The notes beneath the pieces are model-generated. The model ran no database searches. It was not told the DNA's origin and saw only the letters and a list, made by a program, of their open reading frames with translations. From assembly GCA_964629245.1 (NCBI GenBank), contig CAZVPZ010000003.1, positions 1 through 47,252 on the forward strand: a stretch of 47,252 nt of DNA. Reading direction: 5' to 3'. Source of the DNA: CAZVPZ01 sp964629245 (lineage in GTDB: Archaea > Nanohalarchaeota > Nanosalinia > Nanosalinales > Nanosalinaceae). Position numbers and translations under genes: made by a program. This document shows positions 1 through 9,058 of this stretch, one piece after another (within the stretch, counting starts at the first letter, position 1; every line of letters starts with the position of its first letter).

Positions 1-88
1 GAAATGATGGGCCAGACTACACCAGCTCCGCAAGCCAAACTATGTTCTACGGTTTAACTGGAATTCTTTTAAACTATATTCCGGGGTT

Positions 89-649
89 TCAGAAATCGAT
101 TCCAAAGTTTTCCGCGAGTTCTCCCAGTTCTTCCTCGTTGATCCGGCCTGTGGCCTGGCTGTAAAGCTCGTCGATTTCATCGGTCCAGGGGCCTCTCCGG
201 TAGGTCTCTACTATGTAATCCGTTTCGGGGAGGTAGAGATCCATTTCCTCATCCGGTTCTGGTACTTCCGTCCTGGTGGAAAGCTCGTACCACTCGGGTT
301 CCTCCTGCCTAGGCCGTGGCGAGTCCTCGGCCAGGTCTATGACTTCGCCTGGTCTGTGGGCATCAAGCACGATTTCTCCCTCGTACCTGACCACTAGTTC
401 ACGGGGCATCAAGTTCACTGCTTCGAGCCGTATCTCCAGTTCGTCAGAATCCCTGCGGACATCTTGCTCTCCGTCGAAGCTGTAGAGGAAATGCGGTCCT
501 TCGGGGTCTATCACGTTACGGCGCTGCTGCTCTGTAAATGCCATCGCAACTGTTAAGGCCCGGTGGATAACGTTGTTGTCTGAGAGTTCTTCTTCAAGTT
601 CCCCTAGCGACTGCTCCGCTTCCAGCCGGGTTGGAGTGGACGCGGCCAT
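89..649 (-). CDS. Acidic protein of unknown function (186 aa)
   Basis: I do not recognise this protein. It is very acidic and has no signal peptide or membrane segment, so it is probably cytoplasmic. The N-terminal 40 residues look helical, the middle alternates like beta strands, and the last 30 residues are helical and rich in Glu. The start at 649 is supported by a TATA-like element at 668-680 on the minus strand, about 25 bp upstream, which gives a leaderless mRNA. It is transcribed divergently from the FAD oxidoreductase at 727, which has its own TATA element at 696-703. The function cannot be assigned from sequence. Confidence 0.75.
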   Translation of the reverse strand: MAASTPTRLEAEQSLGELEEELSDNNVIHRALTVAMAFTEQQRRNVIDPEGPHFLYSFDGEQDVRRDSDELEIRLEAVNLMPRELVVRYEGEIVLDAHRPGEVIDLAEDSPRPRQEEPEWYELSTRTEVPEPDEEMDLYLPETDYIVETYRRGPWTDEIDELYSQATGRINEEELGELAENFGIDF

Positions 650-726
650 GTAAGTATCCTTGGGCTCAAAAATACTTAAGTCAGGGGTTGAGAAACGGTT
701 TAAAGACTTGGAGTTGGTTCAACCGT

Positions 727-1917
727 ATGCCGGAGAGATACATCATAATCGGGGACGGCAACGCGGGTGCAACCGCGGCGGAAACCATCAGGAAGGAGGA
801 TGGCGAGGCGGACATAACCGTCCTGACCGACGAATCCGAGCCGCTCTACAACCGAATCATGCTGAAGACATTCATGAAGGGCTCGCTTCCCCTCCAGTAC
901 GTCAGGGTTCACGACGAGAAATGGTACAGCAAGAGAGATATCGACCTCCACCTGGATACTAGAGTCGTAAACGTGGACAGGGGTCCTAAAGAGGTTGAAA
1001 CCACTGATGGCGACACCTTTTCTTACGACCGGCTTCTAGTCGCGACAGGGGGTTCGCCCCGCCGACTGCATTTTGACGAGGGCCACGATAACGTCCACTA
1101 CATGTGGACCATGCAGGACGCCGAGAGGATAAAAGAGGCGGCGGAAGATTCGGAGGAGGCGGTCGTTATCGGTGGAGGTCTTCTCGGGATCGATCTGGCG
1201 GTGGCCTTCGCGGAAAACGACGCGGACACATATTATCTTATACGCGAGGGGAACTGGTGGCATCGCGGTCTCGACCCAGGGGGTGCCCGCATAATCCACC
1301 GGAAGCTGGAGGAGAAAGGCGTCAACGTCGTGACAGAAACGGAGGTAGAGAGGTTTGAAGTAGAGGACGGCGAGGTCACTGCGGCCGTTAGCTCTTCAGG
1401 CGAAACCTACGACTGCGACACGGTGGCGGTCGCGATAGGCCAGACACCTAACTCGGACCTAGTAAATGTCGAGAAAAACGACTCCGGGATGATAAAGACC
1501 GACGAGCATCTTAGAACTTCAGCTGAAGATGTTTACGCCGCGGGTAACATGGTGGAATACTATTCCCCTGTCTTCGGGAAAAAGACTGTCAACGGCTCCT
1601 GGGATCACTCCGAGGCGATGGGTGAATGCGCCGGGAAGAATATGGTCGGGAAGGATACGGTTTTTGACTACGTCAACACCTACGGCGTCGGCCACTTCGA
1701 CGTCCAGTTCCTGGCGATAGGCGACTGGACGGGAGAGGCGGTCTCGAGAAAGTACTCGGAGGACGAATACCGCCGTGTCTTCTTCCGGGACAGTCGCTTG
1801 GTTGGAGCGGTGATGATAGGTTACACTAAGGGACAGGAAGAGCTGAAGCGGATGATAAAAAGGGGAGAGGAGGTTAGGAGAGCTGAACACCTGCTGGAAA
1901 AAGATTACTGGGAATAG
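727..1917 (+). CDS. FAD-dependent pyridine nucleotide-disulfide oxidoreductase (NirB/NADH oxidase-like)
   Basis: This 396-aa flavoprotein should transfer electrons from NAD(P)H through FAD. The N-terminal FAD Rossmann motif GDGNAG is at residues 9-14, the ATGGS motif at 106-110, the NAD(P)-binding motif IGGGLLG at 148-154, and the second FAD motif YAAGN at 270-274. There is no CxxxxC redox disulfide, so it is closer to NirB-type, rubredoxin-reductase or NADH oxidase modules than to disulfide reductases. The physiological acceptor is unknown and no partner gene is adjacent. The frame is open upstream to 631, but the ATG at 727 directly precedes the Rossmann strand and lies about 27 bp after the TATA element 696-703. 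It meets the next gene tail to tail with no gap. Confidence 0.9.
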   Translation: MPERYIIIGDGNAGATAAETIRKEDGEADITVLTDESEPLYNRIMLKTFMKGSLPLQYVRVHDEKWYSKRDIDLHLDTRVVNVDRGPKEVETTDGDTFSYDRLLVATGGSPRRLHFDEGHDNVHYMWTMQDAERIKEAAEDSEEAVVIGGGLLGIDLAVAFAENDADTYYLIREGNWWHRGLDPGGARIIHRKLEEKGVNVVTETEVERFEVEDGEVTAAVSSSGETYDCDTVAVAIGQTPNSDLVNVEKNDSGMIKTDEHLRTSAEDVYAAGNMVEYYSPVFGKKTVNGSWDHSEAMGECAGKNMVGKDTVFDYVNTYGVGHFDVQFLAIGDWTGEAVSRKYSEDEYRRVFFRDSRLVGAVMIGYTKGQEELKRMIKRGEEVRRAEHLLEKDYWE

Positions 1918-2751
1918 CTAATCTCTCTTGAGGTAGCCTGTTAGCTGGTGTCTCTTGCCTGCAGCCATTATATCTCCCTCTGTGTTGGTTATGATATAGT
2001 AGTTGTTATCCAGCTGGTATATGTCGAAGCCATTTCCCGAGAGAGTAGGACTTAGACTCCGTGCAAGCTCGCCCCTTTCATATTCATCAGCGAGTCCTTG
2101 GAAAACGTCGTAGAGTTCACTGGCTTTCTCCGGCTGTCTCACACGCTTCTTCAGGCTGCTCCGTGCGGGCTGGGCTATAGATATCGGCTCTCCCGTTTCG
2201 GCAACGTATTTTCCCTGTCTGACAGCATCCCTCGCTTTCTCGTAGTCAGGAGCCTCGAGGTCGTCTGCGGGTTTCCAGTCGACATACTCCAGTCCTGCGT
2301 GTGTCCCCACCTCCTGTATCAGGTCTTCCGTCACGCTGGCTTGGGAAGTGACGGTGTCTGATTCGAGGCCGTACCGGAATATAGATCCGTAGGGGCCGAT
2401 TATAGTGACCTCGTTGTCCGCGATCAGCGGGACAAAGAACTCTACCCGGTTCTCCTTGGACTCGTCCGATATCCACTGGAAACTTCTCGAGTCGTTGACA
2501 TCCAAATCCACCATAACCGAACCTTCCTTATTGAGAATCATCTGTTCCGCGTAACCAGTCTGAAGTTCGGTCCCTGGTATAATGGCGGAGGTATCCACAT
2601 CTCCCTCAAATACGTCCTTTCTTATGTCATCTGCGGGTTTCGAGTACCCCTTTTCGAGCCTTTTGCTAAGCTGCTCAAGACCCACCTCGTCTGTATCAAG
2701 GGCTCCTGTCACGAAAACGCTATCCTGAACGCCGTCATGTGTGCTGGACAT
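1918..2751 (-). CDS. Unknown protein (277 aa)
   Basis: I do not recognise a family. The protein is acidic and soluble-looking, with no signal peptide or transmembrane segment. The middle third (about 90-150) is beta-rich with hydrophobic strands, and the last 30 residues form another beta-like segment containing YYIITN. The start at 2751 is supported by an AT-rich TATA element at 2772-2784 on the minus strand, about 27 bp upstream, so the transcript is probably leaderless. Its stop abuts the stop of the convergent FAD oxidoreductase. Its base composition is a little more AT-rich than the sugar-nucleotide cluster further on. Confidence 0.75.
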   Translation of the reverse strand: MSSTHDGVQDSVFVTGALDTDEVGLEQLSKRLEKGYSKPADDIRKDVFEGDVDTSAIIPGTELQTGYAEQMILNKEGSVMVDLDVNDSRSFQWISDESKENRVEFFVPLIADNEVTIIGPYGSIFRYGLESDTVTSQASVTEDLIQEVGTHAGLEYVDWKPADDLEAPDYEKARDAVRQGKYVAETGEPISIAQPARSSLKKRVRQPEKASELYDVFQGLADEYERGELARSLSPTLSGNGFDIYQLDNNYYIITNTEGDIMAAGKRHQLTGYLKRD

Positions 2752-2831
2752 ACAATGTCACAATCAATTAGTTATAAAATAAAAATCTTTCTACCTGCCT
2801 AAAACTGCTTTGCTGGAGTTTCGGCGGAAGA

Positions 2832-2840
2832 CTTATATAT
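2832..2840 (+). promoter_or_regulatory. TATA box of the 2862 gene, leaderless
   Basis: A clear TATA element (CTTATATAT) is centred 26 bp before the ATG at 2862. Archaeal transcription normally starts about 26 bp downstream of the TATA centre, so the message should begin at or next to the start codon. The spacer is AT-rich and contains no Shine-Dalgarno sequence. Confidence 0.7.
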
Positions 2841-2861
2841 CATAATAACAAAAAAATAATT

Positions 2862-4040
2862 ATGTTACCATTTAGTAGTAGTGAATTAACACCCTATGAC
2901 CTTGACCGGCTTGAAGACGTAGAGACCGTAAGGTATGATGGTGAAGAGACCGACCTTTTAGAGGGGCTGGACCGGCGTCTTGGCCCCCAGTATGAGATGA
3001 CGGGAAAGTACCCTGATGTCACTCTCGGTGATTACGAACCGAACCAGACTCAGACAGAGGAACTTGAGTCCCTGGAGCAGGATTATCTCTCGAACGTTGA
3101 CACCCCTTTTGAGATGGTGGTCAATGACTCCGAGGACGGAATGAAACGGTTTACAGCACACAGGATAAACCACCACGAGATGGGAGGTGTGCCTACTCCC
3201 AACAGCTCAATCGCATTCGTGTCAGATAAAAAGGAGATACTTGGTTTCAAGGTAGCGAGAGAGTACGACGAGGTAGGTCCAATAACAGGATTCGACCTCG
3301 AGAAGATGCCGCCAGCCTGGAAAAAGACAGGTGGTTTGGACTGGTCTGAACCCCGTCCCAGTACTGGCTACTTCGTCCAGGAACTCGATCTGCTTCTCGG
3401 TATGGGGCGCGCCCAGGAAAAGCTTCAAGAATCTCCCTATGTGCCTGTAGTACCCCAGAATTACGTTTTCGTCGAGGAGAGCCATGATCCGGACTACTGG
3501 AACTCCAACCACGATGTCGGGATATTCTACGAGTGGACGGATAATCTCTCCGATATAGAGGTAGACGAGGAAGTTGCAGGTCAGCTCGGCCGTTACGTGG
3601 CGACTCTCGACAAACTCGGTCTCTGGAGGGGTGACCGTGAACCCTCCGAGATAATGGTGACAGGAGACTCGCCTCCCGATGTATTCGAGATAGACCGGGA
3701 AAGGTTCGTTTACAAGATGAATCCGGACTCCCGGTTCAACCGCGACTGGCTCTTGCAGCACCTTATAGGTAGGATGGCAAGTGACGTCTCTGGAGAGCCC
3801 ACTGAGTTCTCTAGCTCGGCCAGGTTCTACGATGAGGAAGAAGGATGGATCGACGAACAAGACAGGAGAGAGCGGGCCGAGGGAGAACCCAGGCTTGCAG
3901 AGGAGATAGCCTACGGCGCCTACCGGGAGGTTATGTCGCAGGATGAGGATCTCTCAGCTCTCTTTGCGGAGAATGTTGTTGAGTGGGAACCGGAGAAGCT
4001 GGATGATGAGCTAGTAGTGGAATGGTTCTGGCATGACTGA
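2862..4040 (+). CDS. Divergent protein-kinase-fold protein (putative)
   Basis: This 392-aa acidic protein shows the order of a kinase-like fold in its second half. A strand with FKVARE carries a candidate ATP-binding Lys130, a helix has Glu174, a hinge-like strand lies near 219-225, a catalytic-loop-like WRGDREPSEIMV sits at 255-266, and a D/E-rich metal-site candidate FEIDRE is at 275-280. In aminoglycoside and lipopolysaccharide kinases the loop reads HGDxxxxN; here His is replaced by Arg and the Asn is not evident, although the Asp (258) is kept. It may be a pseudokinase or a divergent small-molecule kinase. Residues 1-110 are not recognisable. No substrate can be named, and the assignment rests on motifs read by eye. 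Confidence 0.6.
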   Translation: MLPFSSSELTPYDLDRLEDVETVRYDGEETDLLEGLDRRLGPQYEMTGKYPDVTLGDYEPNQTQTEELESLEQDYLSNVDTPFEMVVNDSEDGMKRFTAHRINHHEMGGVPTPNSSIAFVSDKKEILGFKVAREYDEVGPITGFDLEKMPPAWKKTGGLDWSEPRPSTGYFVQELDLLLGMGRAQEKLQESPYVPVVPQNYVFVEESHDPDYWNSNHDVGIFYEWTDNLSDIEVDEEVAGQLGRYVATLDKLGLWRGDREPSEIMVTGDSPPDVFEIDRERFVYKMNPDSRFNRDWLLQHLIGRMASDVSGEPTEFSSSARFYDEEEGWIDEQDRRERAEGEPRLAEEIAYGAYREVMSQDEDLSALFAENVVEWEPEKLDDELVVEWFWHD

Positions 4041-4059
4041 CACTGCGCCGTAGGGAAGT

Positions 4060-5265
4060 TTATGCGGAAGCCTCCACGTAGCCATCGGCTTCCACATCAG
4101 GGATGTCGTAGCCAAGCTCGTCGAGAGAATCGAATATCTCTGGATTTCTCCGGTAGAGGCTCTGTACCTCCTCCCTTACCGGTTCCATCCTCTGGACGAT
4201 GTATTCCGCGACGCCGCTCTTGAGGTCCGCAGAATGGAGATCGCCTGACGTGAAGGCGTCCTCAAGCTGGCTGTAGTTGGTAAATATTGATGTCTCGCCG
4301 CCGTACTCTTCAGGTTGAACTATCTCCAGTTCTTCATCTGCTCCGAAGATGAAGTATTTTGATATCTGGAGGAGAGGGTTCGCCTCCTGGAGTTCCATAT
4401 CCTCTATATCATCTATATCAACATCAGCCCAGTGGCCGTCGGTCCTCTTCTTTGCGTCTTCACCCACCTGTCCCATATCAGTCGGACAGTAGGCCTGGTT
4501 GATTGCCTGCTCGATATCGTCAGGGCTGTCGTAAAGGGCAAAAGTCGAACCGCCCACAGAGGAACTCATCTTTGCGCCGGGGCCATTTAGAGAGGTTATT
4601 ATGGGAGTATGGATTGCAACCGGTTTTTCAAACATGTTGTCGTGTTCATTCCTCTTTAGTTTCTCAAGGTTCTCTCGGGCGGCAACGTGTATCCTTCTCT
4701 GGTCCATACCGCCCACGGCCATGTCGGCACCAACGTAGGGGATGTCCAGTGCCTGCATGGCCGGGTATATCCTCTGGGCTAGACTGGTCTCCCCCTGCTT
4801 CACTATATCTGCCATCGCCTTTCCAGCGTCACGGTCCGAGAATTCCGAAGCGAACCTTCTCAGGTCTCTGCTGTAGATCCAGTCTTCCTGAAATTCGCTT
4901 CCTCTTACAAAGTTGGCGTCCTCAAGTCCCATGCCCTGAAAGATAGCCTTCCAAAGTTCCGACATGTGTTCGGCGTATTCCTCCTCCTGTTTATGCCCGT
5001 TTTCGGCAGCCTCCTCGAACTTCTTATTCATCTGTGCGTGGATGTCGGCGAGCAGAACTGTGGGCTGGAATCCTGCCTCTTCAGCGTCAAGCAGTTTTCG
5101 GGCAGTCAGCCATGTACCTATATGCGGTGGACCGGAAGGCTCGTAGCCAGCGTAGACCTGGGGTTCCTCCTGTTCAAGAAGCGACTTCAGTTCGTCTTCT
5201 TCCGCATCTTGCATCACTTCTTCCGTGTTGCGCTCTACGAGCTGGCGTCTCTCTTCAACACTCAT
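4060..5265 (-). CDS. tyrS: Tyrosyl-tRNA synthetase
   Basis: This class I aminoacyl-tRNA synthetase attaches tyrosine to tRNA-Tyr in the cytoplasm. It has the archaeal TyrRS pattern: YAGYEPSGPPHIGT at residues 38-51 (the HIGH region), LLADIHAQMN at 71-80, a tyrosine-pocket segment with YPAMQ and GADMAVGGMDQR at 167-190, and KMSSS at 232-236. The spacing and the Tyr/Asp pocket residues favour TyrRS over the related TrpRS. At 401 aa it is longer than the roughly 310-aa methanogen enzyme because of an acidic N-terminal extension and C-terminal helices. A purine-rich GGGTGG lies just before the start, with a TATA-like element at 5294-5305. Confidence 0.93.
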   Translation of the reverse strand: MSVEERRQLVERNTEEVMQDAEEDELKSLLEQEEPQVYAGYEPSGPPHIGTWLTARKLLDAEEAGFQPTVLLADIHAQMNKKFEEAAENGHKQEEEYAEHMSELWKAIFQGMGLEDANFVRGSEFQEDWIYSRDLRRFASEFSDRDAGKAMADIVKQGETSLAQRIYPAMQALDIPYVGADMAVGGMDQRRIHVAARENLEKLKRNEHDNMFEKPVAIHTPIITSLNGPGAKMSSSVGGSTFALYDSPDDIEQAINQAYCPTDMGQVGEDAKKRTDGHWADVDIDDIEDMELQEANPLLQISKYFIFGADEELEIVQPEEYGGETSIFTNYSQLEDAFTSGDLHSADLKSGVAEYIVQRMEPVREEVQSLYRRNPEIFDSLDELGYDIPDVEADGYVEASA

Positions 5266-5364
5266 TTTTCCACCCGGTCTGAATTACAGGTTGAATTTTA
5301 AATGGGGTAAATATGGCCATACATTACTACTAATAGATAATAACTTTTAAAAGACGACTTGATT

Positions 5365-6348
5365 TTACTCGTCCCCATCAAGCACCTCTACCGCTCTGGG
5401 AGACACCAGCGCGAGGTCCTGCCAGTCTTTTGTCATCCTGGGACAGGCACAGTTGACGAATATGTCGATGCCGTAGCCCATGTAGTCCGCCTCGAATATC
5501 CGGTCCTCCACGAACACGTAGACGTCTTTACCGTGCTCTTCCAGTTTCTCCTTCGCTATCTCTACCGCGCGCAGGTAGTTCTGTCCCTTCTTGCTGGAGG
5601 TTATGACGCCCCACTTCTGCTTGTCCTTGTGCTTCAGTACGCGGGCGTACTCCGCCCTCATCTCGTCGTCCAGGGAGTTGGCGGGTTCTACCCATATATG
5701 ACGCTCGTAGGGGTCCACGACGTATACCTTCTTCCCCGTTTCAGAGACCTGTGAAGGGTGGAAATGCCCGCTCCCCAAGAAGACGAACGCGTCGACTTTA
5801 TGGGAGATGTTGTGTGCAGCTCCCGCGTCACACCCAAGAACCTGTCCTGGTTCGGTGGTGCGAAGCCCGGTCTTGCCCTCGACGACCTCGAAACCCTTTG
5901 ACTCCAGGAATTCTCGTGCACGCTCCGCCCGGTCCATGTACTGCGTGACGCCGACCAGACCTACCTTTTCCTCCTTGATTTTCTCGTATTCCTTTTCCAG
6001 CACACCCATGAGGTCGCGGTCCTCCCGGTAGGGCAGGTAGTAGACATCGTAGTCGCGCATGTCCGCGCCCTCGGGGTGAAGGAAACGGGTGTGGCCGACA
6101 TGGATCAACGCGTCGGCACCCATACGTTTCACCTTCTCGTCCGCTATACCGCACGCCCCGAAGGTCGAGGCACCGACTATGACCGTTTCAAAATCTTTCT
6201 CCTCCAGCTTATCGGCGTACTCTATCAGCTGTGGCTTTATGCCGTCAGGACCCTGCAACCCGATGCGGTCGTAGTCCTCACCCTCCATCTCCTCCAGTAT
6301 CTCGTCGATGCTCTCGTAGTTGAACTTTTCACGGGTTTGCTGCGCCAT
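5365..6348 (-). CDS. dph2: Diphthamide biosynthesis protein Dph2
   Basis: Archaeal Dph2 is a homodimeric [4Fe-4S] enzyme. It cleaves S-adenosylmethionine unconventionally and transfers the 3-amino-3-carboxypropyl group to a histidine of elongation factor 2, the first step of diphthamide formation. The three cluster-binding cysteines of the family are visible: Cys66 in FGACG, Cys173 in LGCDAG and Cys302 in NCACPR, with an extra Cys300 beside it. The length, 327 aa, is normal for the archaeal family. A TATA-like AAAAAG element at about 6370-6380 sits 26 bp upstream of the ATG, which suggests a leaderless message. The gene is a strong archaeal marker. Confidence 0.95.
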   Translation of the reverse strand: MAQQTREKFNYESIDEILEEMEGEDYDRIGLQGPDGIKPQLIEYADKLEEKDFETVIVGASTFGACGIADEKVKRMGADALIHVGHTRFLHPEGADMRDYDVYYLPYREDRDLMGVLEKEYEKIKEEKVGLVGVTQYMDRAERAREFLESKGFEVVEGKTGLRTTEPGQVLGCDAGAAHNISHKVDAFVFLGSGHFHPSQVSETGKKVYVVDPYERHIWVEPANSLDDEMRAEYARVLKHKDKQKWGVITSSKKGQNYLRAVEIAKEKLEEHGKDVYVFVEDRIFEADYMGYGIDIFVNCACPRMTKDWQDLALVSPRAVEVLDGDE

Positions 6349-6383
6349 GTGAAAGCAATAGGCAGAAAACTTTTTTAGTTGGG

Positions 6384-7937
6384 CTAGAGCTCACGTATCT
6401 TTTCCAGCAGAAACTTCCTCTCCTCCCTTGCGACCATCTCCTGTGTCCTCTCCAGATGTGATTGGTTCACGCCTATCGCATCGAAGCTGTTCTCCACTGC
6501 CGCCCTGACTATCTTCCGGTCCGGGTAGTCGAGGAGCACTAGCTTCAGCTCCGCGTCAATGTAACCCATCGCTCCTTGGACGCCCTTCCTGTCAAGTGTC
6601 CGGCTGTCGAGCACCATACTGTCGCCCTCGAAGGCGAACACATCAGCGTAACTCCTCAGGTAGCTGGATGGCGGTATCGTGGTGCACTGTGCCGGCCTCT
6701 CCGTCACCGCGTAGCCGTTGCGCGGGAAGGGTGAGGAGAGGTATATCCCCGGGTCTCCCGAGTTAATCGGAAGTACCTCTGTTGCTGTCACAGCATCCGA
6801 ATCCCCCCTTTCCAGGGCGTAGTTCCGATCCGGCTGCCGCTGTGGAGTGTCGCCGGATCTGTCCTCGATTTCTACCTCCCGGGATCCAACGGAGACCGTC
6901 TGTCCGCGCTCAAGCTGTCTCTCGAAGCTGAATATAGCTGGCTTCGAGGCGGACCTGGCGAGCTGTGCGTCGGTGCTCGTGTAGCCTCCTTTTCTTGAGA
7001 CCAGCGCCCCTCGATATTCATCTGGAGGGAGGGTCTCGTTCGAGAAGGTCACTTCTTCACCCACTGTTCCTTCTATCTCGCCCTCGGCAACCCTTATACC
7101 GGTGAGCGAGGTCTCTTCCGACTGGAAGGGGCTGGAGTGGCCGGAGTCGAACGCGTCCACTACGTAGAAACTGCCGCGCTTGTAGACAAACTTCACACCC
7201 TTGTCCTGCGCCTCCAGCGCCCCCATTAGTTCCTCGACTTCCGACTCCTCGAACATCGGCGATTCACGCTTGATTTCCCTCCTCTGGACGCTGTTGCTCA
7301 TTGGATTCAGCGAAAGCTTCAGCTGTTTCTTGGGGATGCTTCCCTCGATCACTTTACCGTCCCTGAGAAGGTAGAAATCAGGCTTCGTGACACCGTTTTC
7401 GAGCGATGCGCCGAGTCCTTCAACCGCCTCCACGAGGCCGTAGTTGCCCATGTATCCTGGTATCGCGGCGCCTGTGTAGCCTGGTTCTATCATCTTCTGT
7501 ACTATGACCGCAGGATAGTCGTGCTCATTCTCCACCGAGTAGAAGGACGCGACGACCTCCTTCACCGCGTCAAGCAGCGACGAAGAGCCGACGTTCAGCC
7601 TGTTTTCGTATACTCCTTTCCGGTCACCGGATATCCTGACGGATACGCGCCCGCTACTTCTCTGGCCTTCCACTAGGTTCCGTGCCTCCCCCGACGCGTT
7701 CCGGACCTCGGAACTGACTTCGATGTCCTCGTAGGCATCCTTCAGCCTGGAGGCGAGCGATTCCGGGAATTCCCGGTTGACAATCTCTTCCGTCGTACTC
7801 GCGCCGTCGACCAGCTGCCTTATCTCCTCCCGCGTCAGCACGAAGAAGTTCGGCACCTGGAAGTTCTCGATAGCGTCGAGGTTAGAGGCCTTACCTCCCG
7901 CCTCAGATTCCTTGACATCTCCTTTCCACTGTACCAT
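6384..7937 (-). CDS. PEP synthase/pyruvate phosphate dikinase-like protein lacking the catalytic histidine
   Basis: The N-terminal half resembles the ATP-binding domain of phosphoenolpyruvate synthase and pyruvate phosphate dikinase: AGGKASNL at 13-20, VRISGDRKG at 100-108, VIVQKMI at 144-150 and VEAVEGLGAS at 169-178. A phosphohistidine-like domain follows near 305-360 with GGYTST and AQLAR. In active enzymes this motif reads GGxTSHA; here Thr322 occupies the His position. The C-terminal PEP/pyruvate TIM barrel is short or unrecognisable, and 517 aa is well below the usual 750-900. The protein is therefore probably not a working dikinase. It could be a regulatory pseudoenzyme or could use another phospho-acceptor. 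A TATA-like element at 7958-7970 supports the ATG start. Confidence 0.75.
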   Translation of the reverse strand: MVQWKGDVKESEAGGKASNLDAIENFQVPNFFVLTREEIRQLVDGASTTEEIVNREFPESLASRLKDAYEDIEVSSEVRNASGEARNLVEGQRSSGRVSVRISGDRKGVYENRLNVGSSSLLDAVKEVVASFYSVENEHDYPAVIVQKMIEPGYTGAAIPGYMGNYGLVEAVEGLGASLENGVTKPDFYLLRDGKVIEGSIPKKQLKLSLNPMSNSVQRREIKRESPMFEESEVEELMGALEAQDKGVKFVYKRGSFYVVDAFDSGHSSPFQSEETSLTGIRVAEGEIEGTVGEEVTFSNETLPPDEYRGALVSRKGGYTSTDAQLARSASKPAIFSFERQLERGQTVSVGSREVEIEDRSGDTPQRQPDRNYALERGDSDAVTATEVLPINSGDPGIYLSSPFPRNGYAVTERPAQCTTIPPSSYLRSYADVFAFEGDSMVLDSRTLDRKGVQGAMGYIDAELKLVLLDYPDRKIVRAAVENSFDAIGVNQSHLERTQEMVAREERKFLLEKIREL

Positions 7938-7967
7938 GACAAAAAATTCGTGGCGATGATTAAAAGC

Positions 7968-8375
7968 TTAGTCAAGCGGGAACCGGTCCCGCAATTTCTG
8001 GTGGTAGTCCTCCGCCACCTCAAACCGGTCCTTGAGGAATTCCACCTTGGGCCCGTATACTGACTCAAGCACCTCTCTGTGATTCTCTGGATCGTGAGCA
8101 CCGATGACGAAATCCGTTACATCCAGTTCCGAAAGCTCGATACGGAGTTCGGCCGCGTATTCTGCGGACATTTCCCGTATTTGCTCGAGGTCTCCTCTCA
8201 TCTCTTCCCTTGCATCCACGTCATCAGTATTATTAACGCCGTACTGGAGCCTGTCCATCTCCCTGAGAACTTCCTCGTACTGATGCTGGATATCCAGTAA
8301 ACCCTCATAGTCTGGAGTTTCCTCATCTACATCGATTATGTCGCGGTCGTCGATATAGTCTCCGGGACCATTCAT
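7968..8375 (-). CDS. Unknown helical acidic protein (135 aa)
   Basis: I do not recognise a family. The protein is rich in Asp and Glu and is mostly predicted helical, with a heptad-like stretch from about 25 to 75 and a C-terminal helix ending in RFPLD. The ATG at 8375 overlaps the TGA of the upstream methyltransferase by one base (TGATG), so the two are translationally coupled and form an operon. An in-frame TTG one codon upstream is a weaker start candidate. A role connected with the methyltransferase is possible but only by position. Confidence 0.75.
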   Translation of the reverse strand: MNGPGDYIDDRDIIDVDEETPDYEGLLDIQHQYEEVLREMDRLQYGVNNTDDVDAREEMRGDLEQIREMSAEYAAELRIELSELDVTDFVIGAHDPENHREVLESVYGPKVEFLKDRFEVAEDYHQKLRDRFPLD

Positions 8376-9058
8376 CAATGCGCCACCCCGGTTCCAAAAT
8401 CCTGCAGGTAAAGCACGTTTTCATCCAGTTCGACCGACCCGAACCTGCCGTCGTTGATATAGGTCATCCCCATCTCCTCAAGCACCTCTTCAGCTGAACC
8501 ATAGTGCTCGAACCAGTCCTCAACGATTATCACGTCTCCGCCATCTGCCAGAACCCTTTCCACGTCTGTCTCACTGTAATGTACCATGTTGTTCTCATCC
8601 TTTCTCTCGTAGTCGAAGACACCCTTTCCGAATACTAGGTCGAATTCACTGTCCCTGAAAGGAAGGTCCCTGGCATCCGCCGCCACAATATCCGACTCAA
8701 TGTCTTTACCATAACGTTCGCCAAGTACATTCTTCTTCCGTCGCAGCAATTCCAATTGATCCATGTCGTAATCCGTCTGGACTACCTGGTTTTCGTCTCC
8801 GATCAAGGCTGCAAGACCGGTATGATGCCCACCACCGATTTCGAGCACCTGGTCGCCCGAGTAGCTGGAAAGAATTCTGCCCATCGCATCTGTTATATCG
8901 TAATCGTGTTCTGAGTACTCGACGGTGTCATCTCTCCAGTCTTCTGGGAACTCTTCAGCCCACGGGGGAACCCGGTAGACCGGCCGTTCCTGCCACTGGT
9001 CAATGCGGAACACCTCCTTTTCACCGGTTTTTTCCAGAACCTCACTCTCTGGGAACAT
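8375..9058 (-). CDS. SAM-dependent methyltransferase (class I)
   Basis: This 227-aa protein has a class I methyltransferase core. Motif I is VLEIGGGHH near residues 70-78. An acidic residue ending the second strand (QTDYDMDQ) follows, then a DARDLP segment equivalent to motif II/III and a FDLVFGKG strand. The substrate is not evident. The N-terminal 55 residues contain several tryptophans and a WxEEFPEDW segment that may form a substrate lid. It is the first gene of a two-gene operon with the overlapping unknown protein. A TATA-like CTTTTTAT at about 9080-9090 on the minus strand lies 26 bp before the start, which suggests leaderless initiation. Confidence 0.88.
   Translation of the reverse strand: MFPESEVLEKTGEKEVFRIDQWQERPVYRVPPWAEEFPEDWRDDTVEYSEHDYDITDAMGRILSSYSGDQVLEIGGGHHTGLAALIGDENQVVQTDYDMDQLELLRRKKNVLGERYGKDIESDIVAADARDLPFRDSEFDLVFGKGVFDYERKDENNMVHYSETDVERVLADGGDVIIVEDWFEHYGSAEEVLEEMGMTYINDGRFGSVELDENVLYLQDFGTGVAH

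Noticed and set aside
1..88. C-terminal end of a gene entering from the left
   Set aside because: One plus-strand frame is open here and runs on into the antisense of the 89-649 gene; without the upstream sequence there is no motif to support it.
631..726. N-terminal extension of the FAD oxidoreductase frame
   Set aside because: The Rossmann strand begins at the ATG 727, the extension is not acidic like the rest, and the TATA element at 696-703 lies inside it.
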